Assembly (NCBI RefSeq): GCF_018362775.1
Contig: NZ_JAGYXY010000003.1
Coordinates: 468,846 to 532,845 of the forward strand
DNA: 64,000 bases
Source: Alistipes montrealensis
Lineage (GTDB): Bacteria; Bacteroidota; Bacteroidia; Bacteroidales; Rikenellaceae
Reading direction: 5' to 3'
Shown: positions 44,803 to 52,807 of the stretch, piece after piece
How positions within the stretch are numbered: the stretch's first letter is position 1
Layout of the letters: each line of letters begins with the position of its first letter
The notes under the pieces: generated by a model
Told to the model about the DNA's origin: nothing
Databases searched by the model: none
What the model saw: only the letters and a program-made list of their open reading frames with translations
Made by a program: the position numbers and the translations under genes

Positions 44803-46377
44803 TTATTCCTCGGGCTCGATGTAGAACTGGAAAATCATCGGCGTGAAGGGCGGAATATCCGTATACACTTCGGTCGTGGTCGTAGTCTCGCCCGAATCGT
44901 AGTAATCGCCGTAACCGCCGTAATAACCGCCGCCGTAACCATAGCCGCCCAGACCGCCGTAACCGTAATAATCGCCGTAATAACCGCCGTAATAGCCGTT
45001 ATTGCCGTAATAGCTCTGCGAATAGTTCAGGTAGTTCAGGTAATCGTAGTAGCTCGACGTATAACCGCCCGAAGTGGACGTATTCGTACCGCCGCTTTTG
45101 CCGGTCGTACCGTAGGCATTGGTCGACGTGGTGATAAACGCCGCCCACTGGCCGTATTTGAGGTTGGGAACGGTATAATAGAATGCGGTTATCAGATCGG
45201 GATTCTGCACGTCGTACGAGTGCGCCGAACCGGTTGAGCGCACCTCGCCGTAGATAATCTGCTTCACCTCGTCGATATTCGTATCGAAGATGAAACCGTC
45301 GAGGAAGCGGCCGATATACCAGATCTTGGCCGTGCCTTCCATTCCGACAGAGTCGGCTTCGAGGTCCGCAACGCCCTTATAGGCTTCGTAGTCGTCGCCC
45401 TCGCCGTGGAACCGTTTTACGAGCGCCTCAGCGATCTTCTTTTCCAAGTCGGAACCGTTGTAAGGCTCGAAGCCTACGTTGTACGGCTCATTGCGTTTCG
45501 TTCCGACGGGGAACGAGAAGGAAAACTTATCGCCGGCAATCTCCTTGGACGGATCGTAGCGGACATCGACATAGAGCTGTGCCACGGTGTCGCAGGCGCT
45601 TACCCAGCGCTCGGCGCGTTTGTAGGGATGCTTTTCATCGTCGGGATCGGTCGGGCGCTTCTCCGAATCGTCCTCGCCGTCCTTGGTGAACATCACGACC
45701 CCGCCGTTGGCCTCGCAGAATGCGTCGACCACCGTACCCTCGGCTTCCAGCGGATTCTTGACCGTATCGCAAATCTCCATTTCGACGATGAACGGACGCT
45801 TGGAGCTGAGCGTAAACTGGCCCTCATAGCCGCCGTCGCCCTCCACGCCGCCGGAACCGACGATGCGCGAAGGCATGTAAAGCCGGATCTTGGAGCCTTC
45901 ACGCAGCAGGAACTCGGGATCGACCCCCTTCGAAGCGGCATAGCCCGGATCGAGGTGCAGCGTATTGCGCATGGCGAGGTAAGTCCCCTCCATCAGGCTC
46001 GTATTCTCCGTACCGCAATAGCGGTAGAAAGGTACGTAGTGGGTATATTTGGTGAACGTTCCGACCTGGTAGGCCTCGCCGGCACGGCGCGTGAGAACGA
46101 TATTGCCGCTCAGGTCGCGGCCCGAGAAATCGAATTTCACCCAGCAGGCGGTATCGTTTACCGGGGCAGCCTGCGCATCTCCGGCCTCAAGGACTTCGAC
46201 GTAGTAACCGCCTTCGGATTGGTAGTTCTTCAGCAGGTCCTTGCGGTGCTGCGTCATCCACGCCTCGAGGGCCTGGTTCTCGAATTTGTCGTACGACTCG
46301 GTCTGCTCTTTGGCGCAGGATGTCAGCAGCATGATGCCGGCTGCCGAGAGGTAGAGAAAACGGGTGATCAACTTCAT
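44803..46377 (-). CDS. FKBP-like (peptidyl-prolyl isomerase fold) lipoprotein with a long Gly/Tyr-rich insertion
   Basis: This 524-residue lipoprotein (signal ending LLTSC, then AKEQTESYD) appears to hold two FKBP-like domains. The first (about residues 75-215) shows WVKFDFSGRDLSGN and FLLREGSKIRLYMPSRI. The second (about 345-524) shows AKIWYIGRFLDGFIFDTN and KYGQWAAFITTSTNAYG and ends with IPPFTPMIFQFYI, matching the FKBP layout. Between AYG and IPPF, normally a short flap loop, lie about 84 residues (424-507). The central part of these is almost only Gly, Tyr, Asp, Asn and Ser. Isomerase activity is not assured. A smaller FKBP-like lipoprotein gene lies just upstream. Confidence 0.8.
   Translation of the reverse strand: MKLITRFLYLSAAGIMLLTSCAKEQTESYDKFENQALEAWMTQHRKDLLKNYQSEGGYYVEVLEAGDAQAAPVNDTACWVKFDFSGRDLSGNIVLTRRAGEAYQVGTFTKYTHYVPFYRYCGTENTSLMEGTYLAMRNTLHLDPGYAASKGVDPEFLLREGSKIRLYMPSRIVGSGGVEGDGGYEGQFTLSSKRPFIVEMEICDTVKNPLEAEGTVVDAFCEANGGVVMFTKDGEDDSEKRPTDPDDEKHPYKRAERWVSACDTVAQLYVDVRYDPSKEIAGDKFSFSFPVGTKRNEPYNVGFEPYNGSDLEKKIAEALVKRFHGEGDDYEAYKGVADLEADSVGMEGTAKIWYIGRFLDGFIFDTNIDEVKQIIYGEVRSTGSAHSYDVQNPDLITAFYYTVPNLKYGQWAAFITTSTNAYGTTGKSGGTNTSTSGGYTSSYYDYLNYLNYSQSYYGNNGYYGGYYGDYYGYGGLGGYGYGGGYYGGYGDYYDSGETTTTTEVYTDIPPFTPMIFQFYIEPEE
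44857..45108 (-). repeat. Low-complexity Gly/Tyr-rich coding segment
   Basis: This codes for residues about 424-507 of the FKBP-like protein. YYGGYYGDYYG-type motifs recur irregularly, with mixed codons. It falls exactly in the loop between the conserved AYG and IPP motifs. Confidence 0.8.
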
Positions 46378-46413
46378 ATCTTGTTCTGCAATTCTATATA
46401 TTCGGTGTTCTGT

Positions 46414-47016
46414 TTATTCGTCGTATTCCACTTGGCTGATCTCGAAAAACCAGGCAATAGGGCTCTCTTTCGGAATTACACTCACATATTTGTCCCCGAA
46501 AGCCATGTTATAAGTCATGTAAGCTTCGACCTGGTCATTCTCGCGACAACCAAGTAACGCATGCCGGAGACCGTTTAGTATGTCGCCGCGCATATCGAGT
46601 GTAATCGGTTCGAACGACCACGCTCCGGGCGTCAGCCCCGCATCCTCCAGGGCCTTCTGCCAGTTCGGATCGTTCGTGTAGAAAGGCGCGGTGGTATCGG
46701 AGATAGTCGCATAGTTGAAAATGTAGGCCCGAAAGGTAATGGTCACCTTCGCCGAGGCGGTAACCTCCGGATTGCTGTCCCGGTTTTCCCGGTAGAAATT
46801 ATCGATATACCTGTATACCGTATTGCCTGAAACCGTGTAGAATGCCTGCGTGCTGCCCTCTTCAAGCTGCGAATCCGGAATCAGCGTCGGCGCATGGCTC
46901 TTTTCGAGGAACGACACGATCTTCGTACGCTGTTCGGGAAGGATGTCCTCCTCCTCCGAGCAACCGCAAAACAGCAGGGGCAGGGCGCAAAAAAGTGTAG
47001 TGAGTATTCGTTTCAT
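46414..47016 (-). CDS. FKBP-like lipoprotein, short
   Basis: The protein has 200 residues from the ATG at 47016 (MKRILTTLFCALPLLFCGC, lipidated at the second Cys of CGC). Starts at 47022 or 47034 would lie at or before the likely transcription start. The C-terminal half follows the FKBP pattern: ILNGLRHALLGCRENDQVEA, then YMTYNMAFGD and PIAWFFEISQVE. It is 36 bp upstream of the larger FKBP-like gene and probably in one transcript. Related Bacteroidetes proteins include DUF4827 and gliding-associated PPIase-like lipoproteins; function here is unknown. Confidence 0.75.
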   Translation of the reverse strand: MKRILTTLFCALPLLFCGCSEEEDILPEQRTKIVSFLEKSHAPTLIPDSQLEEGSTQAFYTVSGNTVYRYIDNFYRENRDSNPEVTASAKVTITFRAYIFNYATISDTTAPFYTNDPNWQKALEDAGLTPGAWSFEPITLDMRGDILNGLRHALLGCRENDQVEAYMTYNMAFGDKYVSVIPKESPIAWFFEISQVEYDE

Positions 47017-47031
47017 CAGCATACAATCGTG

Positions 47032-47039
47032 CAAATTTA
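47032..47039 (-). promoter_or_regulatory. -7 box for the FKBP-like gene pair
   Basis: TAAATTTG on the reverse strand, 16 bp before the ATG at 47016. A -33 TTTG is not evident, so this is a partial match. Confidence 0.45.
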
Positions 47040-47071
47040 CAAAAACAATCCGATTTACGAAGAAGAAACGT

Positions 47072-47099
47072 AAAAAATCGCCCGCTTTGCATGCGGGCG
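47072..47099 (-). terminator. Terminator of the 49-residue membrane protein gene
   Basis: CGCCCGC and GCGGGCG form a 7-bp stem with loop TTTGCAT. On the reverse strand it is followed by ATTTTTTA. Confidence 0.85.
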
Positions 47100-47123
47100 T
47101 GTCGAAAAAAGAGGAAAAATCGG

Positions 47124-47273
47124 TTATTCCTTTTTCCTGTAATAATCCTTACGCGGGTTGGTAAGTCGCTGCAACTTGCGCTGCTTCCACGCAATAGCAA
47201 TGATAGTCAACACAATAGCAACGGCAAAGAAGCCGAGCAGGATAAAAATAAATCCAAACGGAATCCCTTCCAT
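47124..47273 (-). CDS. Small membrane protein of 49 residues
   Basis: A short frame has MEGIPFGFIFILLGFFAVAI at the N-terminus, forming one membrane segment up to about residue 29, then a basic cytoplasmic tail (WKQRKLQRL, PRKDYYRKKE). It has a full promoter (47307-47337) and its own terminator (47072-47099), so it is an independent transcription unit and very likely real. No family is recognised. The topology, with a positive C-terminal tail, suggests N-out/C-in. Confidence 0.75.
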   Translation of the reverse strand: MEGIPFGFIFILLGFFAVAIVLTIIAIAWKQRKLQRLTNPRKDYYRKKE

Positions 47274-47306
47274 AGAAATTAAAGAGGCTTATTTTGTTAG
47301 GCGTCG

Positions 47307-47337
47307 CAAAGATAAGACAAAATCCAGCCAAAACAAA
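47307..47337 (-). promoter_or_regulatory. Promoter of the small membrane protein gene
   Basis: On the reverse strand TTTG (47334-47337), a 19-bp spacer and TATCTTTG (47307-47314), a perfect consensus match 34 bp before the start codon. Confidence 0.85.
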
Positions 47338-47425
47338 GTTAAGTCAGACTTTCGGAGGGTTATTTTCGAATAAATTAAATTTACAACTACACAAATGGTA
47401 TTTTTTTCGGCTATCCGGGCTTTTT

Positions 47426-48007
47426 TTAAAGATTTTTGAGCGCCATGCGGATCAGCTCCTCGACCGAAGCGGAGGGCGAAGAGCGCAGGACCGAACGCAG
47501 CACCTTTTCGGCCGAGGCGCGGGCGAAGCCCAGCATGACCAGCGCGGCGAGGGCCTCGTCGAAGTTGCCGCCGACAGCGGGCAGCGCCTCGCCGGCATCG
47601 GCCCCCAGCGCCACGAGCTTGCCGCTCAGTTCGACGATGATCTTCTGCGCCGTCTTGAGGCCCAGCCCCTTGACATTCTTCAGCAGCACGGCATTGCCCG
47701 CCGTGATGATCCCCTGCAACTCGCGCGGCGAGTAGGTCGAGAGGATCATGCGGGCCGTATTGCCGCCTACGCCCGAAACGCTGATCAAAAGGCGGAACAA
47801 CTCGCGTTCGGCCTTCGTCGAGAAGCCGTAGAGCAGCTGCGCATCCTCGCGCACGACATAATGGACGTAGAGTTTGGTCTCGGTATCGTGTTCGATCGCG
47901 GCGTAGGTTTCGAGCGAAATATGGAGGTAGTAGCCTACCCCGCCGGCGTCGATAACTGCGTATGCGGGAGCCACTTCGGCGACTGAGCCTTTGATGTATT
48001 CGTACAT
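47426..48007 (-). CDS. ruvA: Holliday junction branch migration protein RuvA
   Basis: The protein has 193 residues from MYEYIKGSVAEVAP (48016 would add three). An N-terminal OB fold (GVGYYLHISLETYAAI, LYVHYVVREDAQLLYGF) is followed by helix-hairpin-helix motifs (LLISVSGVGGNTARMIL and LKNVKGLGLKTAQKIIVEL) and a small C-terminal domain that contacts RuvB. It binds Holliday junctions and guides RuvB. ruvB and ruvC are not nearby. Confidence 0.97.
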   Translation of the reverse strand: MYEYIKGSVAEVAPAYAVIDAGGVGYYLHISLETYAAIEHDTETKLYVHYVVREDAQLLYGFSTKAERELFRLLISVSGVGGNTARMILSTYSPRELQGIITAGNAVLLKNVKGLGLKTAQKIIVELSGKLVALGADAGEALPAVGGNFDEALAALVMLGFARASAEKVLRSVLRSSPSASVEELIRMALKNL

Positions 48008-48054
48008 GGATTTCAAATTTTATTGCGGGTTGGGCAAAAGTAAAGATTTTTTTT

Positions 48055-48062
48055 TACCTTTG
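48055..48062 (+). promoter_or_regulatory. -7 box of the OmpH-like gene
   Basis: TACCTTTG lies 43 bp before the start codon. A TTG at 48030-48032 is 22 bp upstream, one base outside the usual spacer range. Confidence 0.55.
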
Positions 48063-48105
48063 TGTCTCAAATGCTGAATAATTAACTAACAAACAAAAAT
48101 TCAAT

Positions 48106-48693
48106 ATGAAAAGAACTCTCTTTCCGGCGCTGGCTGTAGCCCTTGTCCTCGCGGCCTGCGGCACGAAGACCACGGAGCAGGCCGAAGCTGCGGCTGAAAC
48201 CGCGGCGCAGCAGGTTGTTTCGAGCGACATAGCTTATGTCCAGGTCGAAGCCGTGCTGGCTCAGTGCGATCTTTACAAAAACGAAGGCGTAGCGCTCCAG
48301 GAAAAGACCGAAAAGGCACAGAAGAGCTGGGCCCAGCGCGAACAGGGCCTCCAGGCCGAAGCCGCCCAGTTGCAGCAGAAATACGAGAAGGGGCTGATTA
48401 CCTCGCGTGACGCACAGGCACAGCAGGAACGTCTCCAGCAGCGCGCCGCGTCCTACCAGACGAACGCCCAGAAGGAAGCCCAGACGCTCGACGAGGAGAA
48501 CTATGTATTCACCAACCGCGCACAGGACCTGCTGCACCGCGCCGTGCAGGAGATCAACAGCGGCAAGCAGTACAAGCTGATCATCAACGCCTCGGCGCTG
48601 ATCGACGCCGACTCGACGCTCAACATCACGCCTACCGTGCTGGCTAAGGTCAACGAGCTGTACGCAGCCGACAAAAATGCCCCGAAAAAGTAG
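48106..48693 (+). CDS. OmpH/Skp-like lipoprotein
   Basis: This 195-residue lipoprotein has the signal MKRTLFPALAVALVLAAC. After DIAYVQVEAVLAQCDLYKNE comes a long charged coiled coil rich in Gln/Glu/Lys (about residues 65-150), then a return strand region YKLIINASALIDADSTLNIT. This is the Skp/OmpH layout: a jellyfish-like trimer that holds unfolded outer membrane proteins. Lipidation is unlike E. coli Skp but seen in Bacteroidetes. Confidence 0.88.
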   Translation: MKRTLFPALAVALVLAACGTKTTEQAEAAAETAAQQVVSSDIAYVQVEAVLAQCDLYKNEGVALQEKTEKAQKSWAQREQGLQAEAAQLQQKYEKGLITSRDAQAQQERLQQRAASYQTNAQKEAQTLDEENYVFTNRAQDLLHRAVQEINSGKQYKLIINASALIDADSTLNITPTVLAKVNELYAADKNAPKK

Positions 48694-48714
48694 CCCCGCC
48701 CACGGAGAATAAAA

Positions 48715-48751
48715 ACCGGCTTCCCCATAAGGTGGAAGTCGGTATTTTTTT
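48715..48751 (+). terminator. Terminator of the OmpH-like gene
   Basis: ACCGgCTTCCcc and ggtGGAAGtCGGT form a stem with a small internal mismatch, followed by seven T. Confidence 0.85.
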
Positions 48752-48811
48752 AGTACATTTGCAAAGATAAAACGCTGCCCGGGCAGACGCACCCGGCAAC
48801 GCCCGAATAAA

Positions 48812-48843
48812 TTTGGCATTGCAGCAGGCAAGCATTATCTTTG
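48812..48843 (+). promoter_or_regulatory. Promoter of cdaA
   Basis: TTTG (48812-48815), a 20-bp spacer beginning GCATTGC and TATCTTTG (48836-48843). The extended -33 region AATAAATTTGGCATTGC is identical to that of the coaE operon promoter at 37512-37543. Confidence 0.85.
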
Positions 48844-48880
48844 TACGATAACTGAAACCTGATAAATTTTCTGACACACG

Positions 48881-49681
48881 ATGGGATTCGTTCCGTTTAC
48901 ATTCGTCGACCTGATAGACATCATCCTGGTGGCTGTGATCATGTACTGGATATACCGCATGACCAAAGGAACCAATGCGCCGTATATCCTTTCGGGGATC
49001 ATCGCCGTCTACCTGCTGTGGGTAGTCGTACGGGCCCTGAACATGGAACTGCTGTCGACGATCCTCGGGCAGTTGATTTCGGTGGGAGCCATTGCGCTGA
49101 TCATCGTCTTCCAGCCCGAACTGCGGCGGTTCCTCCAGATGATCGGCATGCGCCAGAAACATTTCAACTTCATCACCCGCATCTTCTCGACGGGCGAGGA
49201 CACCGTGCAGACCAATGTCGTGCCGATCGTCACGGCCTGCCGCGAGATGTCGGACACGAAAACCGGAGCGCTGATCGTCATCGGCCAGCAAAGCGACCTG
49301 CGGCTGATCGCCGAAGGCGGCATCGCCATCGACGCCAAGGTTTCGACGGCGCTGCTCAAGAACATTTTCTTCAAAAACGCCCCGCTGCACGACGGTGCGG
49401 TGCTGATCGAAGGCGACCGGATCGTGGCGGCGAAGTGCATCCTTCCGGTGACGCAGAGCGACGTGCCCAAGTCGTTCGGCACGCGCCACCGCGCAGCGAT
49501 CGGCATGAGCGAAATTTCGGACGCCATCATCGTCGTCGTCTCGGAGGAGACGGGCGAAATATCCATCGCCCAGGCCGGTGAAATACGCCAGCGGATCGAC
49601 CCCGTCCGGTTGCAGCAGACCCTGCAACGCTACCTGACCATCAATTCGCGCAAACGCTCGAAAAAGGAGGTCGCCGAGTAA
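48881..49681 (+). CDS. cdaA: Diadenylate cyclase CdaA
   Basis: This 266-residue membrane enzyme has three hydrophobic segments in the first 90 residues, then a DAC (DisA_N) domain with the two signature motifs, DGA in APLHDGAVLI (about residue 171) and RHR in GTRHRAAIG (about residue 201). It makes the second messenger c-di-AMP from two ATP, controlling potassium and osmolyte balance. A CdaR-type partner is not adjacent, although a short possible YbbR-like protein is encoded at 37091-37498 under a near-identical promoter core. Confidence 0.95.
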   Translation: MGFVPFTFVDLIDIILVAVIMYWIYRMTKGTNAPYILSGIIAVYLLWVVVRALNMELLSTILGQLISVGAIALIIVFQPELRRFLQMIGMRQKHFNFITRIFSTGEDTVQTNVVPIVTACREMSDTKTGALIVIGQQSDLRLIAEGGIAIDAKVSTALLKNIFFKNAPLHDGAVLIEGDRIVAAKCILPVTQSDVPKSFGTRHRAAIGMSEISDAIIVVVSEETGEISIAQAGEIRQRIDPVRLQQTLQRYLTINSRKRSKKEVAE

Positions 49682-49913
49682 CCGGAGCAAAGCGCCGGAT
49701 TTCAGGGGAGAGGCAATGAAGCAACACGGTTTCGGTCTCGCTCCGCAGGCATAAGGCGCCGGATTCGACAGACGACAGAACGACATAAGACCGATCCGCC
49801 CTACACCGCTTAACCAAAATACCGATCGGCAATATAACGACAAAACAGGGATTATCCGGTTCATGTTCCGCCGTTTTACCAGAAGGACAGGAGGTTCCGA
49901 AAAATACGCAACG

Positions 49914-50444
49914 ATGTTATTCCCACCCAAAACGCCCCGCCTCGCGCTGCGCGCATGGCGGGAGAAAGACCTGCCCGAATTTGCTGCCATGAACGCCGAC
50001 GAGCGCGTCATGGAGTTTTTTCCCGCACCGCTCACCCCCGAAGAATCGGCACAAATGCTCGACCGCATCCGCGACGAATTTTCGACCGAAGGATTCGGAG
50101 TATACGCCGTCGAACGCCTTTCGGACGGTGAACTGCTGGGATTTACGGGCCTGCACCGGATCACGTTTTCCGGCGGCCTGGAGGGGCAGATCGAAATCCT
50201 CTGGCGCCTGCGCTACGACGCCTGGGGACAGGGCTACGCCACAGAGGCCGCCCGGGCCTGCGTGGCCTTCGCCGCGAAACTCGGCATTCCGGAACTGAGC
50301 GCCTTCGCCTACGTCGGGAACGAACGTTCCCGGCGCGTGATGCAGAAGATCGGCATGGAGTGCGTCGGGGAGTTCAACCACCCCGCACTGCCCGAGGGGC
50401 ATCCCCTGCGGCGACACGCCTTGTATTACATTCTTACGGAATAA
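49914..50444 (+). CDS. GNAT acetyltransferase (RimJ/RimL type)
   Basis: The protein has 176 residues from the ATG at 49914 (MLFPPKTPRLALRAWREKDL); the in-frame ATG at 49863 would add a basic stretch not seen in the family. The order TPRLALRAW, then LLGFTGLH, YDAWGQGYATEAARA (acetyl-CoA loop) and NERSRRVMQKIGM is typical of the RimJ/RimL group. It acetylates an amine on a small molecule or protein N-terminus. It stands alone; the 232 bp upstream hold no promoter I can support. Confidence 0.9.
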   Translation: MLFPPKTPRLALRAWREKDLPEFAAMNADERVMEFFPAPLTPEESAQMLDRIRDEFSTEGFGVYAVERLSDGELLGFTGLHRITFSGGLEGQIEILWRLRYDAWGQGYATEAARACVAFAAKLGIPELSAFAYVGNERSRRVMQKIGMECVGEFNHPALPEGHPLRRHALYYILTE

Positions 50445-50446
50445 AA

Positions 50447-50480
50447 GAAGTCCGCGGCCCCGAAGGGTCGCGGACTTTTC
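50447..50480. terminator. Bidirectional terminator between the acetyltransferase and GH3 genes
   Basis: GAAGTCCGCG and CGCGGACTTTTC form a stem around a GC-rich loop, with A-rich sequence on one side and T on the other, between two convergent genes. Confidence 0.82.
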
Positions 50481-50495
50481 ATTCGAGCCTGCCGG

Positions 50496-52730
50496 CTATT
50501 TCAGTTCAAACCCGGCCGTGCCGCGGATATCGTCCGAAGCGACGCCGACATAGGCCGTGAAGGCTCCCGGTTCGCAAACCCACGCACCCTTCGTGTCGTC
50601 GTAGTACTGCAACATATCGGGTGTAATCTCGAAAGTCACCGTCTGCGTCTCGCCGGGGTTCAGCGATACCTTTTCAAAGCCTTTCAACTCTTTCACCGGA
50701 CGCGGCAGCGACGACTCCTCGTCGCCGATATAAAGCTGGACGACCTCTGCACCGGCACGGTCGCCCGTGTTGGTCACCTCGGCCGAAACCCGGATGCGGC
50801 CGTTCGCCGCAAGCGTCGCGCGGTCGGCTTTCACGTTGCCGACGGAGAAAGTGGTATAGCTCAGACCGTGGCCGAAGGCAAACAGCGGCTTGAGCGCCTG
50901 TTTGTCGTGCCAGCGGTAGCCGACGAAAATGCTCTCGTTATACCGCACCGAATCCGTACCGGGATATTCGCCCAGCGCATGCGCGCTGTTGTCCTCCAGC
51001 CGCACGGGGAACGTGAAGGGCAGCTTCCCCGAGGGATTCACCGCACCGAACACCACGTCGGCCAACGCATTGCCCGTCTCCGAGCCCGAGAACCAGGCCT
51101 CCAGCACCGCCGGAACGCGTTCGATCCACGGCATCGCCACGGCATTGCCCGAAATGACCACTACCGCCAGGTTGGGATTCGCGTCGGCAAGCGCCTCGAT
51201 CACCCGGTCCTGTGCATAGGGAAGGCCGTACTGGGTACGGTCGTCGCCCTCGCTGTCCTGGTGGCCGCTCTTGTTCAGACCGCCGATGAAAAGCACGACA
51301 TCGGCTTTGCGGGCCGCAGCTACGGCATCGGCGATCAGCGCCTCCTCGGAACGTTTCTCCGAAAGGTCCTGACCCGTTTTCACGCCGTTGTAGTCGCCCG
51401 TCACGTCACCGACGTAACCGCGCTCGTAAATCACTTCGGCCTTATCGCCCACAGCGGCACGGATGCCCTCGAGCGGCGTATATTCGTGGCGGACCTTGAG
51501 CGACGAGGAACCTCCCCCGACGGTCATCATCTTGACGGCGTTCTCACCCACGACGGCGATCGTTTTTACGCTGGCAAGGTCGATGGGAAGCACTTTATTG
51601 TCGTTTTTCAGCAACACCATACCCTCGCCGGCGATGCGGCGCGCAGCGGCCGTGTGTTCGGGCGAATTGAGCGATCCGAAGGGTTTGCGCGAATTCATCG
51701 CCGTGCGGAAAATCAGGCGCAACACGCGGCGGGCCTTGTCGTCGAGCACGTCGGCCGAAGCCTCGCCCTTGCGAAGCAGGTCGAGGTAGGGATTGGCGAG
51801 GTAATAATTATCGTAGGCGTTGCTGGCTCCCCAGTTCAGGCCGTTGGTCCACGACCCGAACTCCATGTCGAGACCGTTCTCGACAGCCTGTTTCGTATCG
51901 TGCACACCGCCCCAGTCGGAAATAACCACGCCGTCGAAGGCCCAGTCGCGTTTCAGGATGTCGTTCAGCAGGTACTGGTTGTGGCAGCAATGCTGGCCCT
52001 TATATTTATTGTAAGCGCCCATAATGGCCCACGTGCCGCCCTCTTCGACCGCGGCTTTGAACGCCGGAAGGTAGATTTCGTTGAGCGCACGGTCGTCGAC
52101 GATAACGTCGATGCCGTGGCGGTGCACCTCCTGGTTGTTCAGTGCGAAATGCTTGACGCAGGCGGCCACGCCGTTCTGCTGCACGCCCTGGACATAGGGA
52201 ACGACCATGCGCGACGAGAGATAGGGATCTTCACCCATATATTCGAAATTGCGGCCGTTGAGCGGCGTGCGGTAGATGTTCACGCCCGGGCCCAGCAGGA
52301 CATCTTTTTCGCGGTAGCGGGCCTCTTCGCCGATGGATTTGCCGTAAAGGGCCGACATGGAGGGATTCCACGTCGCGGCCAGACACGTCAGGGCGGGAAA
52401 AGCCGTACACGAGTCGTTGGTCCAGCCGGCCTGGTCCCACTCGTCCCACAGCACTTCGGGACGGATTCCGTGGGGGCCGTCGGTGCACCACACCTCGGGA
52501 ATGCCCAGCCGCTGAACGCCTGCCGACGAAAATTTCGACTGGGCGTGGAGCAGGCCGACTTTCTCTTCGAGCGTCATGCGCGCGAGGGCGTCCTCGACCC
52601 GTTTTTCGATGGGCTGCGACTCGTCGAGGTAAACCGCAACGCCGCTCTGCGCCTGCTGTCCGCCGCCGCAGGCGACGGCCGTAAAGGCACAAAGCGCAGC
52701 AAGGCCCTTTATCAATGTTCTGTTCTTCAT
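50496..52730 (-). CDS. Glycoside hydrolase family 3 beta-glucosidase (PUL exo-enzyme)
   Basis: The protein has 744 residues from the ATG at 52730 (MKNRTLIKGLAALCAFTAVAC, a lipoprotein signal followed by GGGQQ). GH3 motifs are complete: DGPHGIRPE, KHFALNNQEVHR and the nucleophile Asp in VVISDWGGVHD (about residue 269), then the C-terminal sandwich domain and a fibronectin-III-like end. It would release glucose from beta-linked oligosaccharides. It is the last gene of the PUL operon, equivalent in position to the GH3 of the B. thetaiotaomicron beta-1,6-glucan locus. Confidence 0.94.
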   Translation of the reverse strand: MKNRTLIKGLAALCAFTAVACGGGQQAQSGVAVYLDESQPIEKRVEDALARMTLEEKVGLLHAQSKFSSAGVQRLGIPEVWCTDGPHGIRPEVLWDEWDQAGWTNDSCTAFPALTCLAATWNPSMSALYGKSIGEEARYREKDVLLGPGVNIYRTPLNGRNFEYMGEDPYLSSRMVVPYVQGVQQNGVAACVKHFALNNQEVHRHGIDVIVDDRALNEIYLPAFKAAVEEGGTWAIMGAYNKYKGQHCCHNQYLLNDILKRDWAFDGVVISDWGGVHDTKQAVENGLDMEFGSWTNGLNWGASNAYDNYYLANPYLDLLRKGEASADVLDDKARRVLRLIFRTAMNSRKPFGSLNSPEHTAAARRIAGEGMVLLKNDNKVLPIDLASVKTIAVVGENAVKMMTVGGGSSSLKVRHEYTPLEGIRAAVGDKAEVIYERGYVGDVTGDYNGVKTGQDLSEKRSEEALIADAVAAARKADVVLFIGGLNKSGHQDSEGDDRTQYGLPYAQDRVIEALADANPNLAVVVISGNAVAMPWIERVPAVLEAWFSGSETGNALADVVFGAVNPSGKLPFTFPVRLEDNSAHALGEYPGTDSVRYNESIFVGYRWHDKQALKPLFAFGHGLSYTTFSVGNVKADRATLAANGRIRVSAEVTNTGDRAGAEVVQLYIGDEESSLPRPVKELKGFEKVSLNPGETQTVTFEITPDMLQYYDDTKGAWVCEPGAFTAYVGVASDDIRGTAGFELK

Positions 52731-52807
52731 TTTGGGAAAAAGATTATGTGTTTGCAAACGGAGTGCGCAGTCGAGAGGCTGCGCACTCCGTGATGCAAAA
52801 TTAGTAA

